A stretch of 64,000 nt of DNA from Amycolatopsis azurea DSM 43854 (GTDB lineage: Bacteria > Actinomycetota > Actinomycetes > Mycobacteriales > Pseudonocardiaceae): NCBI RefSeq assembly GCF_001995215.1, contig NZ_MUXN01000011.1, forward strand, positions 1 through 64,000. Direction: 5' to 3'. The notes under the pieces were generated by a model, which worked only from the letters and a program-made list of their open reading frames with translations, did not search any database and was not told the origin of the DNA. Positions 43,117-52,251 of this stretch are shown here, piece by piece. The position numbers were made by a program, and so were the translations under genes. Positions within the stretch are counted from its first letter, which is position 1, and every line of letters begins with the position of its first letter.

Positions 43117-43863
43117 TCAGCGGCGCATCAGCGCGAAGACTCCCCAGCCGAGGTACTCCCGGGTGTACCGCACATAGCCGACCGGCCCGGTGGTGAGTTC
43201 CGCCCGCACCGTGGTGGCCAGCTCGTCGCCGGGATTCCGGTCGAGCCAGTGGCGGAGGTTGAGCCACTGTGCCGCCTGGTACCGGTCCCAGCTGTCCTGA
43301 TCGGCCAGCATCATCTCCACGACGTCGTACCCGAGGTCGCCGAAGTGCCCGATCAGGTCCGGCAGCGTCCGGAAATCGGCTTCGCTGCCGGCGTGGCAGC
43401 CTTCTACGACGTCCTGGGTCGGTGGTGCTTTACGCCAATACGGTTCGCCGATCAGCATGAGGCCGCCTGGGCGGAGGCTACGGCTCAACAGCTCGACGGT
43501 GCCGGCGACGCCGTCTCCGATCCAGGTCGCGCCGATGCACGCGGCCAGATCGACGGGCTCGTCCGCGACGTGGCCGGAGGCATCGCCCTGAACGAAGCCG
43601 ACTTGGTCGGCGACTCCGAGTTCGGCGGCGCGAGCCTGAGCCTTCGCGGTGAAGACGGTGCTGAGGTCCACTCCCGTCCCCGTGACGCGGTGGTCACGCG
43701 CCCAGGTGCACAGCATCTCGCCCGATCCGCTGGCGAGGTCGAGTGCCCGCGTGCCGGGCGTCAGCCGGAGTGCCTGGCCCAGCGCGGCGAGTTTGTCAGC
43801 GGTGAACGGGTTGTGGATGCGGTGGCTGCTTTCGCGAATGGTGAAAATGCGTGGGAGGTCCAC
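43117..43863 (-). CDS. SAM-dependent methyltransferase
   Basis: A 248-residue class I methyltransferase. SAM-binding motif I is ALDLASGSGEMLCTWARDH (Gly-rich loop), motif II GTGVDLS, and the post-motif LIGEPYWRK. N-terminal IFTIRESSHRIHNPF is typical of a small group of actinomycete methyltransferases. GTG start with an AAGGAA site. Divergent from the glycosyltransferase; substrate unknown. Confidence 0.82.
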   Translation of the reverse strand: MDLPRIFTIRESSHRIHNPFTADKLAALGQALRLTPGTRALDLASGSGEMLCTWARDHRVTGTGVDLSTVFTAKAQARAAELGVADQVGFVQGDASGHVADEPVDLAACIGATWIGDGVAGTVELLSRSLRPGGLMLIGEPYWRKAPPTQDVVEGCHAGSEADFRTLPDLIGHFGDLGYDVVEMMLADQDSWDRYQAAQWLNLRHWLDRNPGDELATTVRAELTTGPVGYVRYTREYLGWGVFALMRR

Positions 43864-44061
43864 AGTGAGGATTCCTTGCTTCGACGAGGTTCCGGAGTTC
43901 GTGGAGGGGCGGCCGCCCGCAGTCGGCCACCGCTGCTTGAACCGTCATCGAAAGCACCCCGCTCGGATCTGGTCGATCTAGGACTCGGGCAACCTAGAGC
44001 GCTCGTGAGCGCCCTGTCCACTGGTTTCGGGCCGATTGGATATATGGGTACTCTGATCAAT

Positions 44062-45183
44062 ATGCGCATCCTCTTGTCAAGTGTTCCGCAGCACGGTCAC
44101 CTGCTGCCGCTGCTCCCGCTGGCGCGGGCCTTCCGGGATCGCGGTCACGACGTCGCCGTGCTGACCGCAGCCGGAATGGCCCCGGTGCTCGCGCGACAGG
44201 GTCTCGACCTGCTGGCGGCCGGACCGTTGCCGGACGTGCTGTTCGCCGAGGTCGCGCGGCGCATCGGGGCCGACCCGGCGACGAACCCCACGCCCGATTC
44301 GGTCGCCGAGTTCTTCGCGGGCACCCGTGTCGACCTGACCGCGGACGAGGCACTCGCCGTCACCGCGGAGTTCCGGCCCGACCTCGTCGTGGCGGAGCTG
44401 TGCGACTACGTGGGGCCCCTGGTCGCGGCTTCGACGGACACGCCTGTCGCGACTCTGGCCTTCGGGCCGCCGCTGCCGCCGCCGTTCACCGACGCCATGG
44501 ACGCCATGGCCCGCACGAGGCACGAGGCGCGGGGGCTGCAGTGGCGGCCCAGCAGGTGGTTGCTGGACACGTGGCCGGCGTCGATGCGCGCCGAGGAGTG
44601 GCGGCAGCCGGAAGGGTGGCTGCCGTTGCGGCCCGAGGCGTTCCGGGAGCCGGGCACCGAATCGGTGAAGGCCGCTCCGTCGTCGCGGCCCCGGGTGCTG
44701 GTGACGTTCGGGACCTTCTTCAGCCAGCCGGCGCAGCTCAGCCCGCTGCTGCGCGCGCTGTCCGAACTGGACGTCGAGATCGTGGTGACACTCGGGCTCG
44801 CCGCACAGCCCGAGGAGTTCGACGTCGACCGTTCGCGGATCACTTTCGTCGGCTTCACGCCGATGGACGACCTGCTCGACGGTGCTGACGTGGTGGTGAC
44901 CCACGGCGGGGCGGGCACGACGTCGGCCGCACTGTCGAAAGGCGTGCCGCTGGTCGTGCTGCCGCAGGGAGCCGACCAGTTCTTCCAAGCCGAGCGGGTG
45001 GCCGCCGCCGGTGCGGGCATCGCACTCCTCCCGCCGTCGCAGACGCCGGAAGCGACCGTGGCCGCGGTCCGCACGGTGCTGGAGGACGTGAGCGTCCGCG
45101 ATTCCGTCGGGATGATCGCCAAGGAGATCGCGGCGATGCCCGCCGCGTCCGAGGTGGCGGAGACGCTGGAAGCGCGGCCATGA
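44062..45183 (+). CDS. UGT/MGT-type glycosyltransferase
   Basis: A 373-residue GT-B enzyme starting MRILLSSVPQHGHLLPLLPLA with donor-site signature THGGAGTTSAALSKGVPLVV and PQGADQFFQAERV (about 280-315). ATG 44062; ATG 44044 six codons upstream is a possible alternative. Similar in kind to the enzyme at 9.1 kb but clearly diverged. Followed by a TetR regulator with a 4-base overlap, which probably represses it, so it looks like an inducible resistance-type glycosyltransferase (inference). Confidence 0.85.
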   Translation: MRILLSSVPQHGHLLPLLPLARAFRDRGHDVAVLTAAGMAPVLARQGLDLLAAGPLPDVLFAEVARRIGADPATNPTPDSVAEFFAGTRVDLTADEALAVTAEFRPDLVVAELCDYVGPLVAASTDTPVATLAFGPPLPPPFTDAMDAMARTRHEARGLQWRPSRWLLDTWPASMRAEEWRQPEGWLPLRPEAFREPGTESVKAAPSSRPRVLVTFGTFFSQPAQLSPLLRALSELDVEIVVTLGLAAQPEEFDVDRSRITFVGFTPMDDLLDGADVVVTHGGAGTTSAALSKGVPLVVLPQGADQFFQAERVAAAGAGIALLPPSQTPEATVAAVRTVLEDVSVRDSVGMIAKEIAAMPAASEVAETLEARP

Positions 45184-45785
45184 CCAGGCCGTACCACTCG
45201 CCGCGTCGAGCGCAGGAGGCCGCCGAAACGCGGCGGGACATCCTGCGCGCGGCCACGGACTTGTTCTCCGCCAAGGGATACGCCCGGGTCACGGTCGCCG
45301 ACATCGCGAAAGAGGCGGGCGTCGCGCCGCCGACGGTGTACGCGAGCGCGGGGAGCAAGTCCGAGATTCTGCACCGGATCATCAGTGAGTCGATCGCGCG
45401 GACCGACGCCGCCACCGTCGTCGAAGCCGTCCGGCGGACTGACAGCCTGGCGGCGGCGTTGACGCTGGTGGCGCACGGCACCCGGCTGGGCAACGAGAAC
45501 TCTCGGCAGATCGTCGAGATCATCTTCGCGGCGTTGCCGGTGCACGAGGACGGCGAACTGCTCTGGCGGCAGAGCACGACCCCTTATCGGCAGGCGCTCA
45601 CCGCGATCGCCGAAACCCTGCGGGACAAGGGTTTTCTGACTGCCGACGTCTCGCACACGACGGACGTGCTGTGGTTCTGCTTCGGTTTCAACGCCTGGCG
45701 GACCTTGGTCAAGGAGTGCGGCTGGACCTGGGACGACAGCGAGCGGTGGCTGGCGAGGCAGGCCGTCACGATCCTCGCCGGCTGA
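45180..45785 (+). CDS. TetR-family transcriptional regulator
   Basis: A 201-residue protein with the TetR HTH: AAETRRDILRAATDLFSAKGYARVTVADIAKEAGVAPPTVYASAGSK. The C-terminal helical ligand domain ends WTWDDSERWLARQAVTILAG. Coupled to the glycosyltransferase (ATGA). It likely senses an aglycone substrate. Confidence 0.9.
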   Translation: MTRPYHSPRRAQEAAETRRDILRAATDLFSAKGYARVTVADIAKEAGVAPPTVYASAGSKSEILHRIISESIARTDAATVVEAVRRTDSLAAALTLVAHGTRLGNENSRQIVEIIFAALPVHEDGELLWRQSTTPYRQALTAIAETLRDKGFLTADVSHTTDVLWFCFGFNAWRTLVKECGWTWDDSERWLARQAVTILAG

Positions 45786-45795
45786 GCCGCTCAGT

Positions 45796-45848
45796 GTTCC
45801 CAATGTCGCATTCGAGTCGCTGAGCGTCTCGAATGCGACATTGGGAAC
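45796..45848. terminator. Perfect 21-bp inverted repeat between convergent genes
   Basis: gttcccaatgtcgcattcg and so on at 45796-45816 pairs exactly with 45828-45848; 11-base loop. It stands between the TetR stop (45785) and the SUKH stop (45880). Different from the 25-bp element, but of the same kind. A bidirectional terminator is likely. Confidence 0.75.
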
Positions 45849-45879
45849 GGCGCCGCCGAGGCCGTGCTGCCCGGTGTGG

Positions 45880-46554
45880 CTATGACCAGATCAACGCCCC
45901 GTCGTCGCGGATCGCGGGGTGGCCTGGTCGCGGCGGGGTTTCGGGGCCGGGGTAGCGGTCGAGGCGTTGGGCGGTGTCGGTGAGCATCGCGCCGATGGTG
46001 GCCCAATCGCTGGGGTGGGTGCCTTGTTGGGCGAACCAGTCCATCACCCAGCCGCGTTTGGGGCCTGGCCGCAGGTCGACGGCGAGGACGCCGCCATCGA
46101 TGCTGCGGCAGAACGGGATCAGCGCGGTGCAGTATCCGAAGGTGACGTCGCCGGCGGAGCGGAGATGGTGCCCGCCGGGGCGGCAGCAGTCCTCGTCGGG
46201 AAAACGGCCGAGGTCGGCCCATTCTTCTCTCACTCGCGCCACCGACAGCGGCATGTGTCCCGAGGACAGGGTGAGAGCGGTGCGGTAGTCGCGGTCGTCG
46301 TCGACTCCGTCCATCAGGCTCCACCACCGCAGCAGTTCGGCCGGAAGTGGCTGCCCTAGGGCGTTTTGGGTGGCGCGGACTTCCTCGGCGGGTGCCGGGG
46401 GCCGGAGTGTGGCGGCGGTGACCGGTGAATGGACGCGCAACCAGGTCGCGATCCGTTCCCAGGCCGGGTCGATGCCGTGATCCACCGCCGCACGCTCCTT
46501 CAGATCGTTCAGCCTCCGGCACACCCGGACGGCATCGCGGTCATCCGGATTCAT
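45880..46554 (-). CDS. SUKH (SMI1/KNR4)-family protein, copy 2
   Basis: A 224-residue protein from ATG 46554, overlapping the upstream SUKH stop by 4 bases. The SMI1/KNR4 pattern is LRPPAPAEEVRATQNALGQPLPAELLRWWSLMDG and a later VLAVDLRPGPKRGWV and WATIGAMLTDTAQRL. SUKH proteins are common as immunity proteins against contact-dependent toxins and as housekeeping actinomycete proteins. It shares the fold order with the adjacent copy. Confidence 0.8.
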   Translation of the reverse strand: MNPDDRDAVRVCRRLNDLKERAAVDHGIDPAWERIATWLRVHSPVTAATLRPPAPAEEVRATQNALGQPLPAELLRWWSLMDGVDDDRDYRTALTLSSGHMPLSVARVREEWADLGRFPDEDCCRPGGHHLRSAGDVTFGYCTALIPFCRSIDGGVLAVDLRPGPKRGWVMDWFAQQGTHPSDWATIGAMLTDTAQRLDRYPGPETPPRPGHPAIRDDGALIWS

Positions 46555-47162
46555 TGCCAGTACACGATTCCCTCGGCGTCGAATCTCGGATGCTTCTCCC
46601 GGTAGGGAATTTCGGCTCCATGTGCGGAGGCTTCGAGTCGTTCGGCGATCTCGGTGAGCAGTTCGGTCACGCTGCCCCAATGGGTCGTGTCGAAGCCGTC
46701 ACCGGGCCCCATGTCCATCAGTATGCCGTGGTCTTCGCCGTCGCGGAGGTCGACGCAGAGCAGGGATCCGGTGCCGTCGCTGGCGAAGGGGACCATGGCC
46801 GAGCAGAACGGACCGCCGTCGTCGCCCGCCCGGTTCTGGTGTGTCTGGTTGGGCCCGCAGCAGGTCGGATCCGTCGCGCTCGCCGCTGAAAGCCGTTCGT
46901 ATTCCTGACGGGCGCGTGTCGCCGAGAGGGGGACGAAACGGTTGGGCACCAGGGTCCCGGCCCGTCGTTCGTGCTCGGCTATGCCGTCCGTGAGCGTCCA
47001 CCATTCGACGAGGTCCGCCGGGAGAGGCAGGCCCACGCTGCGCTCGAGCTCGTGGACTTTCTCCAGGGGGCCCGGAGGGCGGATCAGGTGTGCGGTCGCC
47101 GGGGCATGCGTTCGCAGCAGGTTCACGATCCGCTGCCACAGCTGGTTCACCGATGCGGTCAC
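46551..47162 (-). CDS. SUKH (SMI1/KNR4)-family protein, copy 1
   Basis: A 203-residue protein from GTG 47162 with a strong AGGAGGGA site. IRPPGPLEKVHELERSVGLPLPADLVEWWTLTDG and SLLCVDLRDGEDHGIL are the SUKH signature. It is the first gene of the pair. Two Cys next to each other (CCGPNQTHQ) are notable. No toxin (polymorphic or RHS) gene is near. Confidence 0.8.
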   Translation of the reverse strand: MTASVNQLWQRIVNLLRTHAPATAHLIRPPGPLEKVHELERSVGLPLPADLVEWWTLTDGIAEHERRAGTLVPNRFVPLSATRARQEYERLSAASATDPTCCGPNQTHQNRAGDDGGPFCSAMVPFASDGTGSLLCVDLRDGEDHGILMDMGPGDGFDTTHWGSVTELLTEIAERLEASAHGAEIPYREKHPRFDAEGIVYWQ

Positions 47163-47192
47163 GAAGTCCCTCCTGATCGTCGTCGTACCGAG

Positions 47193-47235
47193 GTACGGGC
47201 AGTTCGCGGTCGCAGGGCCCGCGAACTGCCCGTAC
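47193..47235 (-). terminator. 17-bp hairpin downstream of the HAD phosphatase
   Basis: gtacgggcagttcgcgg at 47193-47209 pairs exactly with 47219-47235, 9-base loop; it begins 8 bases beyond the HAD gene stop on the minus strand and before the SUKH start. Confidence 0.75.
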
Positions 47236-47242
47236 TGGCAGA

Positions 47243-47848
47243 CTAGGAGAGCTGCTCGTTGTAGTCGGGCAGCTTGAAGCCCTTTTCGTAGTTGCCGCCG
47301 GTGAAGTCACCGGGACGGTTTCCCACGTTGGCGATGATGGTGTACCCGGCGGCGACGTATTCCTTGCGGCAGCGCTGTTTCGTGTCGGTCGCGTGGGACT
47401 CCGAGCTCTTGCGCACGCAGACGCGGTCCACCGGATATCCGGCGTCGGTGAGCGCCTCCTTCGCGCTGCTCGCGTCCTTGCGGAAGCTGGCCACCAGCAC
47501 CGAGACACCCTTCGCCTTGGCGTGCTTGATGAAAGCGAGCACGTCCGCGGTCGGCTCGCCGGGGTTGTAGTAGGTCTCGAGGGCGGTGTTGTCGATGTCG
47601 GTGACGACGGCCAGTTTCGTGCCGCCCTTGGCGATCCGCTGGTCGAGGTAGGTCGTGCCGCCCTGCATCGCGGTGTGCACATCGGACAGCCAGGTCCGGT
47701 AGCTCGGTACCGAGCTCGCGGCCGCCGCGGGCACGTCGGACGAGTAGCTCGGCGGTACCGCGCCGGCGGAAGCCTGCGGTGCCACGACGCCGAGCACCGC
47801 GCCGGTGCATGCGGCGACGGCCAGGGCGCGGGCGGATCTGCTGTTCAC
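47243..47848 (-). CDS. Secreted HAD-superfamily acid phosphatase
   Basis: A 201-residue protein from GTG 47848 (AGAAGG site) with a signal peptide (ALAVAACTGAVLGVVAPQASA). The HAD class IIIB motif I is VVTDIDNTALETYYN (nucleophile DxDxT), and later motifs include VASFRKDASS and GNRPGDFTGG. Extracytoplasmic acid phosphatases of this class recover phosphate from nucleotides. Cys residues in RVCVRKSS and QRCRKEY may form a disulfide. Confidence 0.85.
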   Translation of the reverse strand: MNSRSARALAVAACTGAVLGVVAPQASAGAVPPSYSSDVPAAAASSVPSYRTWLSDVHTAMQGGTTYLDQRIAKGGTKLAVVTDIDNTALETYYNPGEPTADVLAFIKHAKAKGVSVLVASFRKDASSAKEALTDAGYPVDRVCVRKSSESHATDTKQRCRKEYVAAGYTIIANVGNRPGDFTGGNYEKGFKLPDYNEQLS

Positions 47849-47962
47849 TGTGGACCTTCTTTCGTCGCGGTTTTCCGTGGCACAGAAACTGTGCATTTCG
47901 AAAATAACCAGCCGACTCCGTACGGGAAACCCTCGGCGAAAGAATCCGTAAACAGGGAAAAG

Positions 47963-48883
47963 CTATTCCCAGGTCCAATGCAGACCGTGGATTCCGGGGG
48001 CCGCGTTCCGCCGCGACACGTGAACGGTGCGCGTGTCGTCGGGGTGTACGGTGGTCCACCCGGTGGTGCGGTTTTCGGGGGTACGGGTCCGCCAGGTTCG
48101 GCATTCGACCGGCTCCGCTCCCGCGGCGAAGGCCACCTCGCAGTGGTACTGACCCACGGGTTCCGCGATCCTGCGGTGGTGGTTCTCGGCGACCATCGTC
48201 CGCGGGTATTCCTGGACGAAGCCGATGGCCAGCCGTTCACCGCGGGCCAAGGTCCTGTCCAGCACCAATTCCGTCAGCGAGAAGCCTTCTTCGTCGAGCG
48301 TGAGCACCGTGCCGGGACGGCAACCGCTGCCCTCGACCACCACGGGTGGCGGAACGCCTGGCTTGCTTCTGGCCGCGAGGATCACCGTGCGCGTCCGGTC
48401 CTGTCCGGCCTCGACGAGTTCCCGCACCACGAGGCGGTCGGCGCACCGGTCCGGCCCTACGTGGAACGTCTCGTGCAGCTCGATCTTGCGGACCGGTTTC
48501 ACCAGGCTTTCCCGGAATTCTTCCAGCAGCGGCGGCAGAAAGGCCGGATGTCCCCACGCCCGATGCCGTCGATGGATGGGCATCGCGGAACGTACCCCGC
48601 GACCTCGCGGTCGCGGGGTACCGATCAGCCTGCGCAGGGAGCCCGCCCGCACCGCGAGCACCTCTTCCAGGATCTCCACCGCCCGCAGCGATTCTTCCCG
48701 TTCCGGCACGCTTCGGCCGCTCTGCCAATGGCTCAGCGTCATGGTGCTCACCGAGGTGCCCCGGGCGCGGAGACGGTAGTGCAACTGCCGGAGGCTGAGG
48801 CCGCGGGTCTGCACCGCCATCGACAACGCACGGCAGAACGGGCCGGTCCGCAGCGCTTCGGCGAACTCGTCGGTTTGGGTCAT
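47963..48883 (-). CDS. XRE-family regulator with large C-terminal domain
   Basis: A 306-residue protein with an N-terminal helix-turn-helix (GLSLRQLHYRLRARGTSVSTMTLSHWQSGRSVPE) and a long, mixed alpha/beta C-terminal domain (HETFHVGPDRCADRLVVRELVEAG, AIGFVQEYPRTMVAENHH). The C-terminal fold is not one I recognise. XRE proteins of this form often act as actinomycete developmental or resistance regulators. It lies after a gap of 83 bases downstream of a serine hydrolase on the same strand. Confidence 0.75.
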   Translation of the reverse strand: MTQTDEFAEALRTGPFCRALSMAVQTRGLSLRQLHYRLRARGTSVSTMTLSHWQSGRSVPEREESLRAVEILEEVLAVRAGSLRRLIGTPRPRGRGVRSAMPIHRRHRAWGHPAFLPPLLEEFRESLVKPVRKIELHETFHVGPDRCADRLVVRELVEAGQDRTRTVILAARSKPGVPPPVVVEGSGCRPGTVLTLDEEGFSLTELVLDRTLARGERLAIGFVQEYPRTMVAENHHRRIAEPVGQYHCEVAFAAGAEPVECRTWRTRTPENRTTGWTTVHPDDTRTVHVSRRNAAPGIHGLHWTWE

Positions 48884-48966
48884 GGCTCACCTCGACGCGA
48901 CAGTCTGCGACGAAGGTCGCCGGGACGCCACCGCCTTTCGAGGGTTGACAGCGGCGTCGAACGAGG

Positions 48967-50076
48967 TCAGCAGAAGACTTCGTCGAGCAGCTTGACGAAC
49001 CCCGGGTTGGGGTCTCCTTCGGCCGGCGCGCTCGTGACCGAGAGCTCCAGCCGCTTCTTGGTGTCCGGAGTGGTCAGCAGCTGTGAGGTGTAGCCGGGGA
49101 TGCCGCCGCCGTGGCCCCAGACCTTGGTACCGCACTTCAGGGTCTGGACCTGCAGGCCGAGGCCGTATTCGGGGCTGACCGCGGTGGTCTTGACGATCTC
49201 CTGCTGCTGCGCGGGCTTGAGCAGCCTGCCAGTGGCCAGTGCCACGCCGAACGTGTCCAGGTCACGGGTGGTGGAGACGATCTCGCCTGCGGCCCACGCG
49301 ACCGACGGGTTGATGCGGGTGATGTCGTTCGGCTTGCCGGCCACGGTCACGTAGCCGTGGGCGTGCGGACCCCTGATGTCGGCGTCGTCGCCGGGAACCT
49401 CGGTGCCGTCGAGGTGCAGCGGCTTCAGGATCCGCTGCTCGACCGCCTTCCCGTACGGCTTGCCGGTCAGTTTCTCCACCAGCAGGCCCGCGACCACGTA
49501 GTTGGTGTTCGAGTAGCTCCACCGGGTGCCGGGGTCGAAGTCGAGCGGCTTGTCGGTGGAGATCTTGAGCAGTTCCTGGGGCGTCCAGTGCTTGTAGCGG
49601 ATCTTCTCGAACTCGTCCGGGCTGAGCGGCAACGCGTCGGTGTAGTTGTAGAGGCCGCTGGTGTGCTGCATGACCTGGCGGATCGTGATGCGGTCGTCGA
49701 TCAGACCCGGCAGGTGGCGGACGACCGGCGAGTCCAGGTCGAACTCGCCTTCGCCCGCGAGCTGCAGCAGCACCGTCGACACGAACGTCTTGGTGATGCT
49801 GCCGACGCGGAACCGGCCGTTCTCCGGGACCGGGCGATTCGAATTCAGTTCCGCCTTGCCGGAGCGCGCGGAGAACCGCTGGTGGCCGTCGGTCACCCTG
49901 GCCTGCGCGCCGAGCGCTCCTCCGCTCGCGGTCATCTGGTCCAGCGCCTCCTGGACGACCTTGCGATCGGCGCCGGTGTCGGCGAGCGCGGTGCCCGTGG
50001 TGGTGATCAATCCGGCCGCCGTGAGCGCGGCCACGAGCCGGATCATCGTCGAAGGACGCAGCGATGTTCTTTGCAT
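48967..50076 (-). CDS. Secreted serine hydrolase (beta-lactamase/DD-peptidase fold)
   Basis: A 369-residue class C beta-lactamase-like protein with signal peptide (LVAALTAAGLITTTGTALA). Catalytic SxxK is GSITKTF, YxN is WSYSNTNY, and HxG-like HGGGIPGY. Probably a D-alanyl-D-alanine carboxypeptidase or esterase of the alkaline D-peptidase group (Streptomyces R61 type). It also has MQHTSGLYNY, which is a conserved family motif. Confidence 0.88.
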   Translation of the reverse strand: MQRTSLRPSTMIRLVAALTAAGLITTTGTALADTGADRKVVQEALDQMTASGGALGAQARVTDGHQRFSARSGKAELNSNRPVPENGRFRVGSITKTFVSTVLLQLAGEGEFDLDSPVVRHLPGLIDDRITIRQVMQHTSGLYNYTDALPLSPDEFEKIRYKHWTPQELLKISTDKPLDFDPGTRWSYSNTNYVVAGLLVEKLTGKPYGKAVEQRILKPLHLDGTEVPGDDADIRGPHAHGYVTVAGKPNDITRINPSVAWAAGEIVSTTRDLDTFGVALATGRLLKPAQQQEIVKTTAVSPEYGLGLQVQTLKCGTKVWGHGGGIPGYTSQLLTTPDTKKRLELSVTSAPAEGDPNPGFVKLLDEVFC

Positions 50077-50303
50077 AATAAGATAAATCTCCCCTCAGAA
50101 CCTGAATTTCTCCCCAGACGGCGGTCCGCCGCCAGACAATTCGACGCTAGCGCCCGGTGATCACCACCCGCAGTACCGGAAATCGCAACCACTCGAACAG
50201 AGCAGAACACCCGATACCGGATGATCCGTTCAGGGCGTTCCCCTACACCGTCTGCGGCGTATCAGGGCGTCCGTAGGCGCCAGAGCGCGTCGTCCCAGGG
50301 AGC

Positions 50304-52232
50304 TCAGCTGCCGGTCCAGTCCGGCTTCTCCTTGGCCAGGAACGAACGTACGCCGAGGGCGAAGTCGTCGCTGCCGAACACCGTCGAGACGACGTCCTCG
50401 TCCGGCACCAGGAGGCGTCGCCGCATCCGGCGGACGATCTCCTTGGCGGCCCACTGGGTCAGCGGCGCGCCTCGCCGGAGATCGGCGAGCACGCGGTCGA
50501 CGGCCTCGTCCAGTTCCTCCGGTGCCACGAGTTCGGTGAGCAGGCCCGCGTTCGCGGCGGTGGCGGCGTTCAGCAAGCGCCCGCGCAGCAGCAGGTCCAG
50601 CGTCGCTCCGGGACCCACGTGCCCCATCAGCAGGGAGATCGTGTTGGCGGACAAGCAGTTCCCGAGCGTTCTGGCGATCGGCACGCCGAAGCGGGCACTG
50701 GTGTCCGCGACCCGCAGGTCGCACGCCGCCGCGAGTGCCAGGCCGCCACCCGTGCAGGCTCCGCGCACCACCGCCACCGTCGGTTTCCGGACCGCTTCCA
50801 GCCTGTCGACCACTCGCGCGATCGAGGCCTCGTAGTCGACCCCGTCCTGCCCGGTGCGGAACCCGGCGAACTGCCGGATGTCCGTGCCCGCGACGAACGC
50901 CTTGTCCCCGCCGCCCCGCAGCACGAGCACCCGGACGGCGGGATCGGCGTCGGCCCGTTCGCAGGCCGCGTGCAGCCCTTCGTACATGGCGAAGGTGAGC
51001 GCGTTGCGGGAATCGGGCCGGTTGAACGTCACGGTCAGCACGTCGTCGTCGAGTTCGGCGAGCAGATCGTCACCGGGGTCGGAGACGGGCTTCGGCGCGA
51101 ACTCGGCGAGCACTTTCTCGGTGTGCTCGCCGAAATCGGGACCGGCGGTTTCCCGGCGGGTGGGGGTGCGGGAAAAACGCATGGGCGAACCGAGCTGGCG
51201 CACCTGCCCGGCGGCGGGATGCCCGGTGTCCCAGAAGAAACCGCGGTGGGTCAGGTGTTCGTCGGTGAACACCTCGGTGTGATCCGAGATCGGCGCGCAG
51301 GGCACCCCCGCCGCGACCAGCGTCGTGACCAGTTCGGCGGTGGTGCGCTCCCGGGTGGTGCGCTCGATGTCCGGGATCAGTTCACCGCGCAGTTCGAGCC
51401 GCGAGGTGCTGCTTTCGTAGCGGGGGTCGTCGTACAGGTCCTCCCGGCCGAGCGCCTTGGTGAACGCGGCCCAGGTGTTCGGCGTGATCGCGCCGACGGT
51501 GATCCAGCCATCGGCCGTCTCGACAGCCTGGTACGGCGCCTGCGACTGATGCGCGGTGCCGTGTCGTTCCCCCGGCTCGCCGGTGGCGAAGTAGTTCCCG
51601 GCCTCCCAGACCGACAGCGAGACCCCGGATTCCAGCAGGGAGACGTCCACGTGCTGGCCTTCACCGGTGCGGTCGCGATGGCGCAGCGCGGCGGTCACCG
51701 CCAAGGCGACGTACAGCCCGCACGTCAGATCGCAGATCGGCACGCCGACCTTCGCCGGTCCGGCCCCGGGCTCCCCGGTCACCGACATCAGCCCGGACCG
51801 GGCCTGCGCCATGATGTCCAGGCCGGGCTGGTCGGCCAGCGGACCGTCCTGTCCCCAGCCGGAGGCCGACGCGTAGACCAGACCGGGATTCGCGGCCAGC
51901 AGTTCGTCCGGGCCGAGACCCAGCCGCCGCATCGCGCCGGGGCGCAAGTTCTCCACCACGACGTCCGCGGCGGCGGCCAGCCGGAGGAACGCCGCCCGGC
52001 CGTCCTCGGACTTCAGATCCAGCTCGACGGCTTCCTTGTTCCGGTTGAGCCGCAGGAAGGTGCTGCTCACCCCGCCGACGAACGGGCCGGTGGCGCGGAC
52101 CGGGTCGCGTGCCTCGCGCGACTCGACCTTGATCACTCTGGCGCCGAGATCGGCCAGCTGGGCCGTGGCGAACGGCGCCGCCAGGAAAACGCCGACCTCG
52201 ACCACCGTGATGCCGTCGAGCGAGCCTGCCAT
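50304..52232 (-). CDS. Fusion of CoA-transferase (CaiB/family III) and enoyl-CoA hydratase
   Basis: A 642-residue two-domain protein. Residues 1-380 are a family III CoA-transferase: GITVVEVGVFLAAPFATAQLADLGARVIKVE, NRNKEAVELDLKSEDG, GLDIMAQARSGLMSVTG with the Asp nucleophile in ...QPGLDIMAQ. Residues ~390-642 are an enoyl-CoA hydratase/crotonase: VTFNRPDSRNALTFAMYEGL, GTDIRQFAG (oxyanion loop), RGACTGGGLALAAACDLRVAD. As separate genes these are common neighbours; a fusion would channel a CoA thioester from activation to hydration. An inverted repeat precedes it. Confidence 0.88.
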   Translation of the reverse strand: MAGSLDGITVVEVGVFLAAPFATAQLADLGARVIKVESREARDPVRATGPFVGGVSSTFLRLNRNKEAVELDLKSEDGRAAFLRLAAAADVVVENLRPGAMRRLGLGPDELLAANPGLVYASASGWGQDGPLADQPGLDIMAQARSGLMSVTGEPGAGPAKVGVPICDLTCGLYVALAVTAALRHRDRTGEGQHVDVSLLESGVSLSVWEAGNYFATGEPGERHGTAHQSQAPYQAVETADGWITVGAITPNTWAAFTKALGREDLYDDPRYESSTSRLELRGELIPDIERTTRERTTAELVTTLVAAGVPCAPISDHTEVFTDEHLTHRGFFWDTGHPAAGQVRQLGSPMRFSRTPTRRETAGPDFGEHTEKVLAEFAPKPVSDPGDDLLAELDDDVLTVTFNRPDSRNALTFAMYEGLHAACERADADPAVRVLVLRGGGDKAFVAGTDIRQFAGFRTGQDGVDYEASIARVVDRLEAVRKPTVAVVRGACTGGGLALAAACDLRVADTSARFGVPIARTLGNCLSANTISLLMGHVGPGATLDLLLRGRLLNAATAANAGLLTELVAPEELDEAVDRVLADLRRGAPLTQWAAKEIVRRMRRRLLVPDEDVVSTVFGSDDFALGVRSFLAKEKPDWTGS

Positions 52233-52251
52233 CTTGCCTCCGGACTTTATC

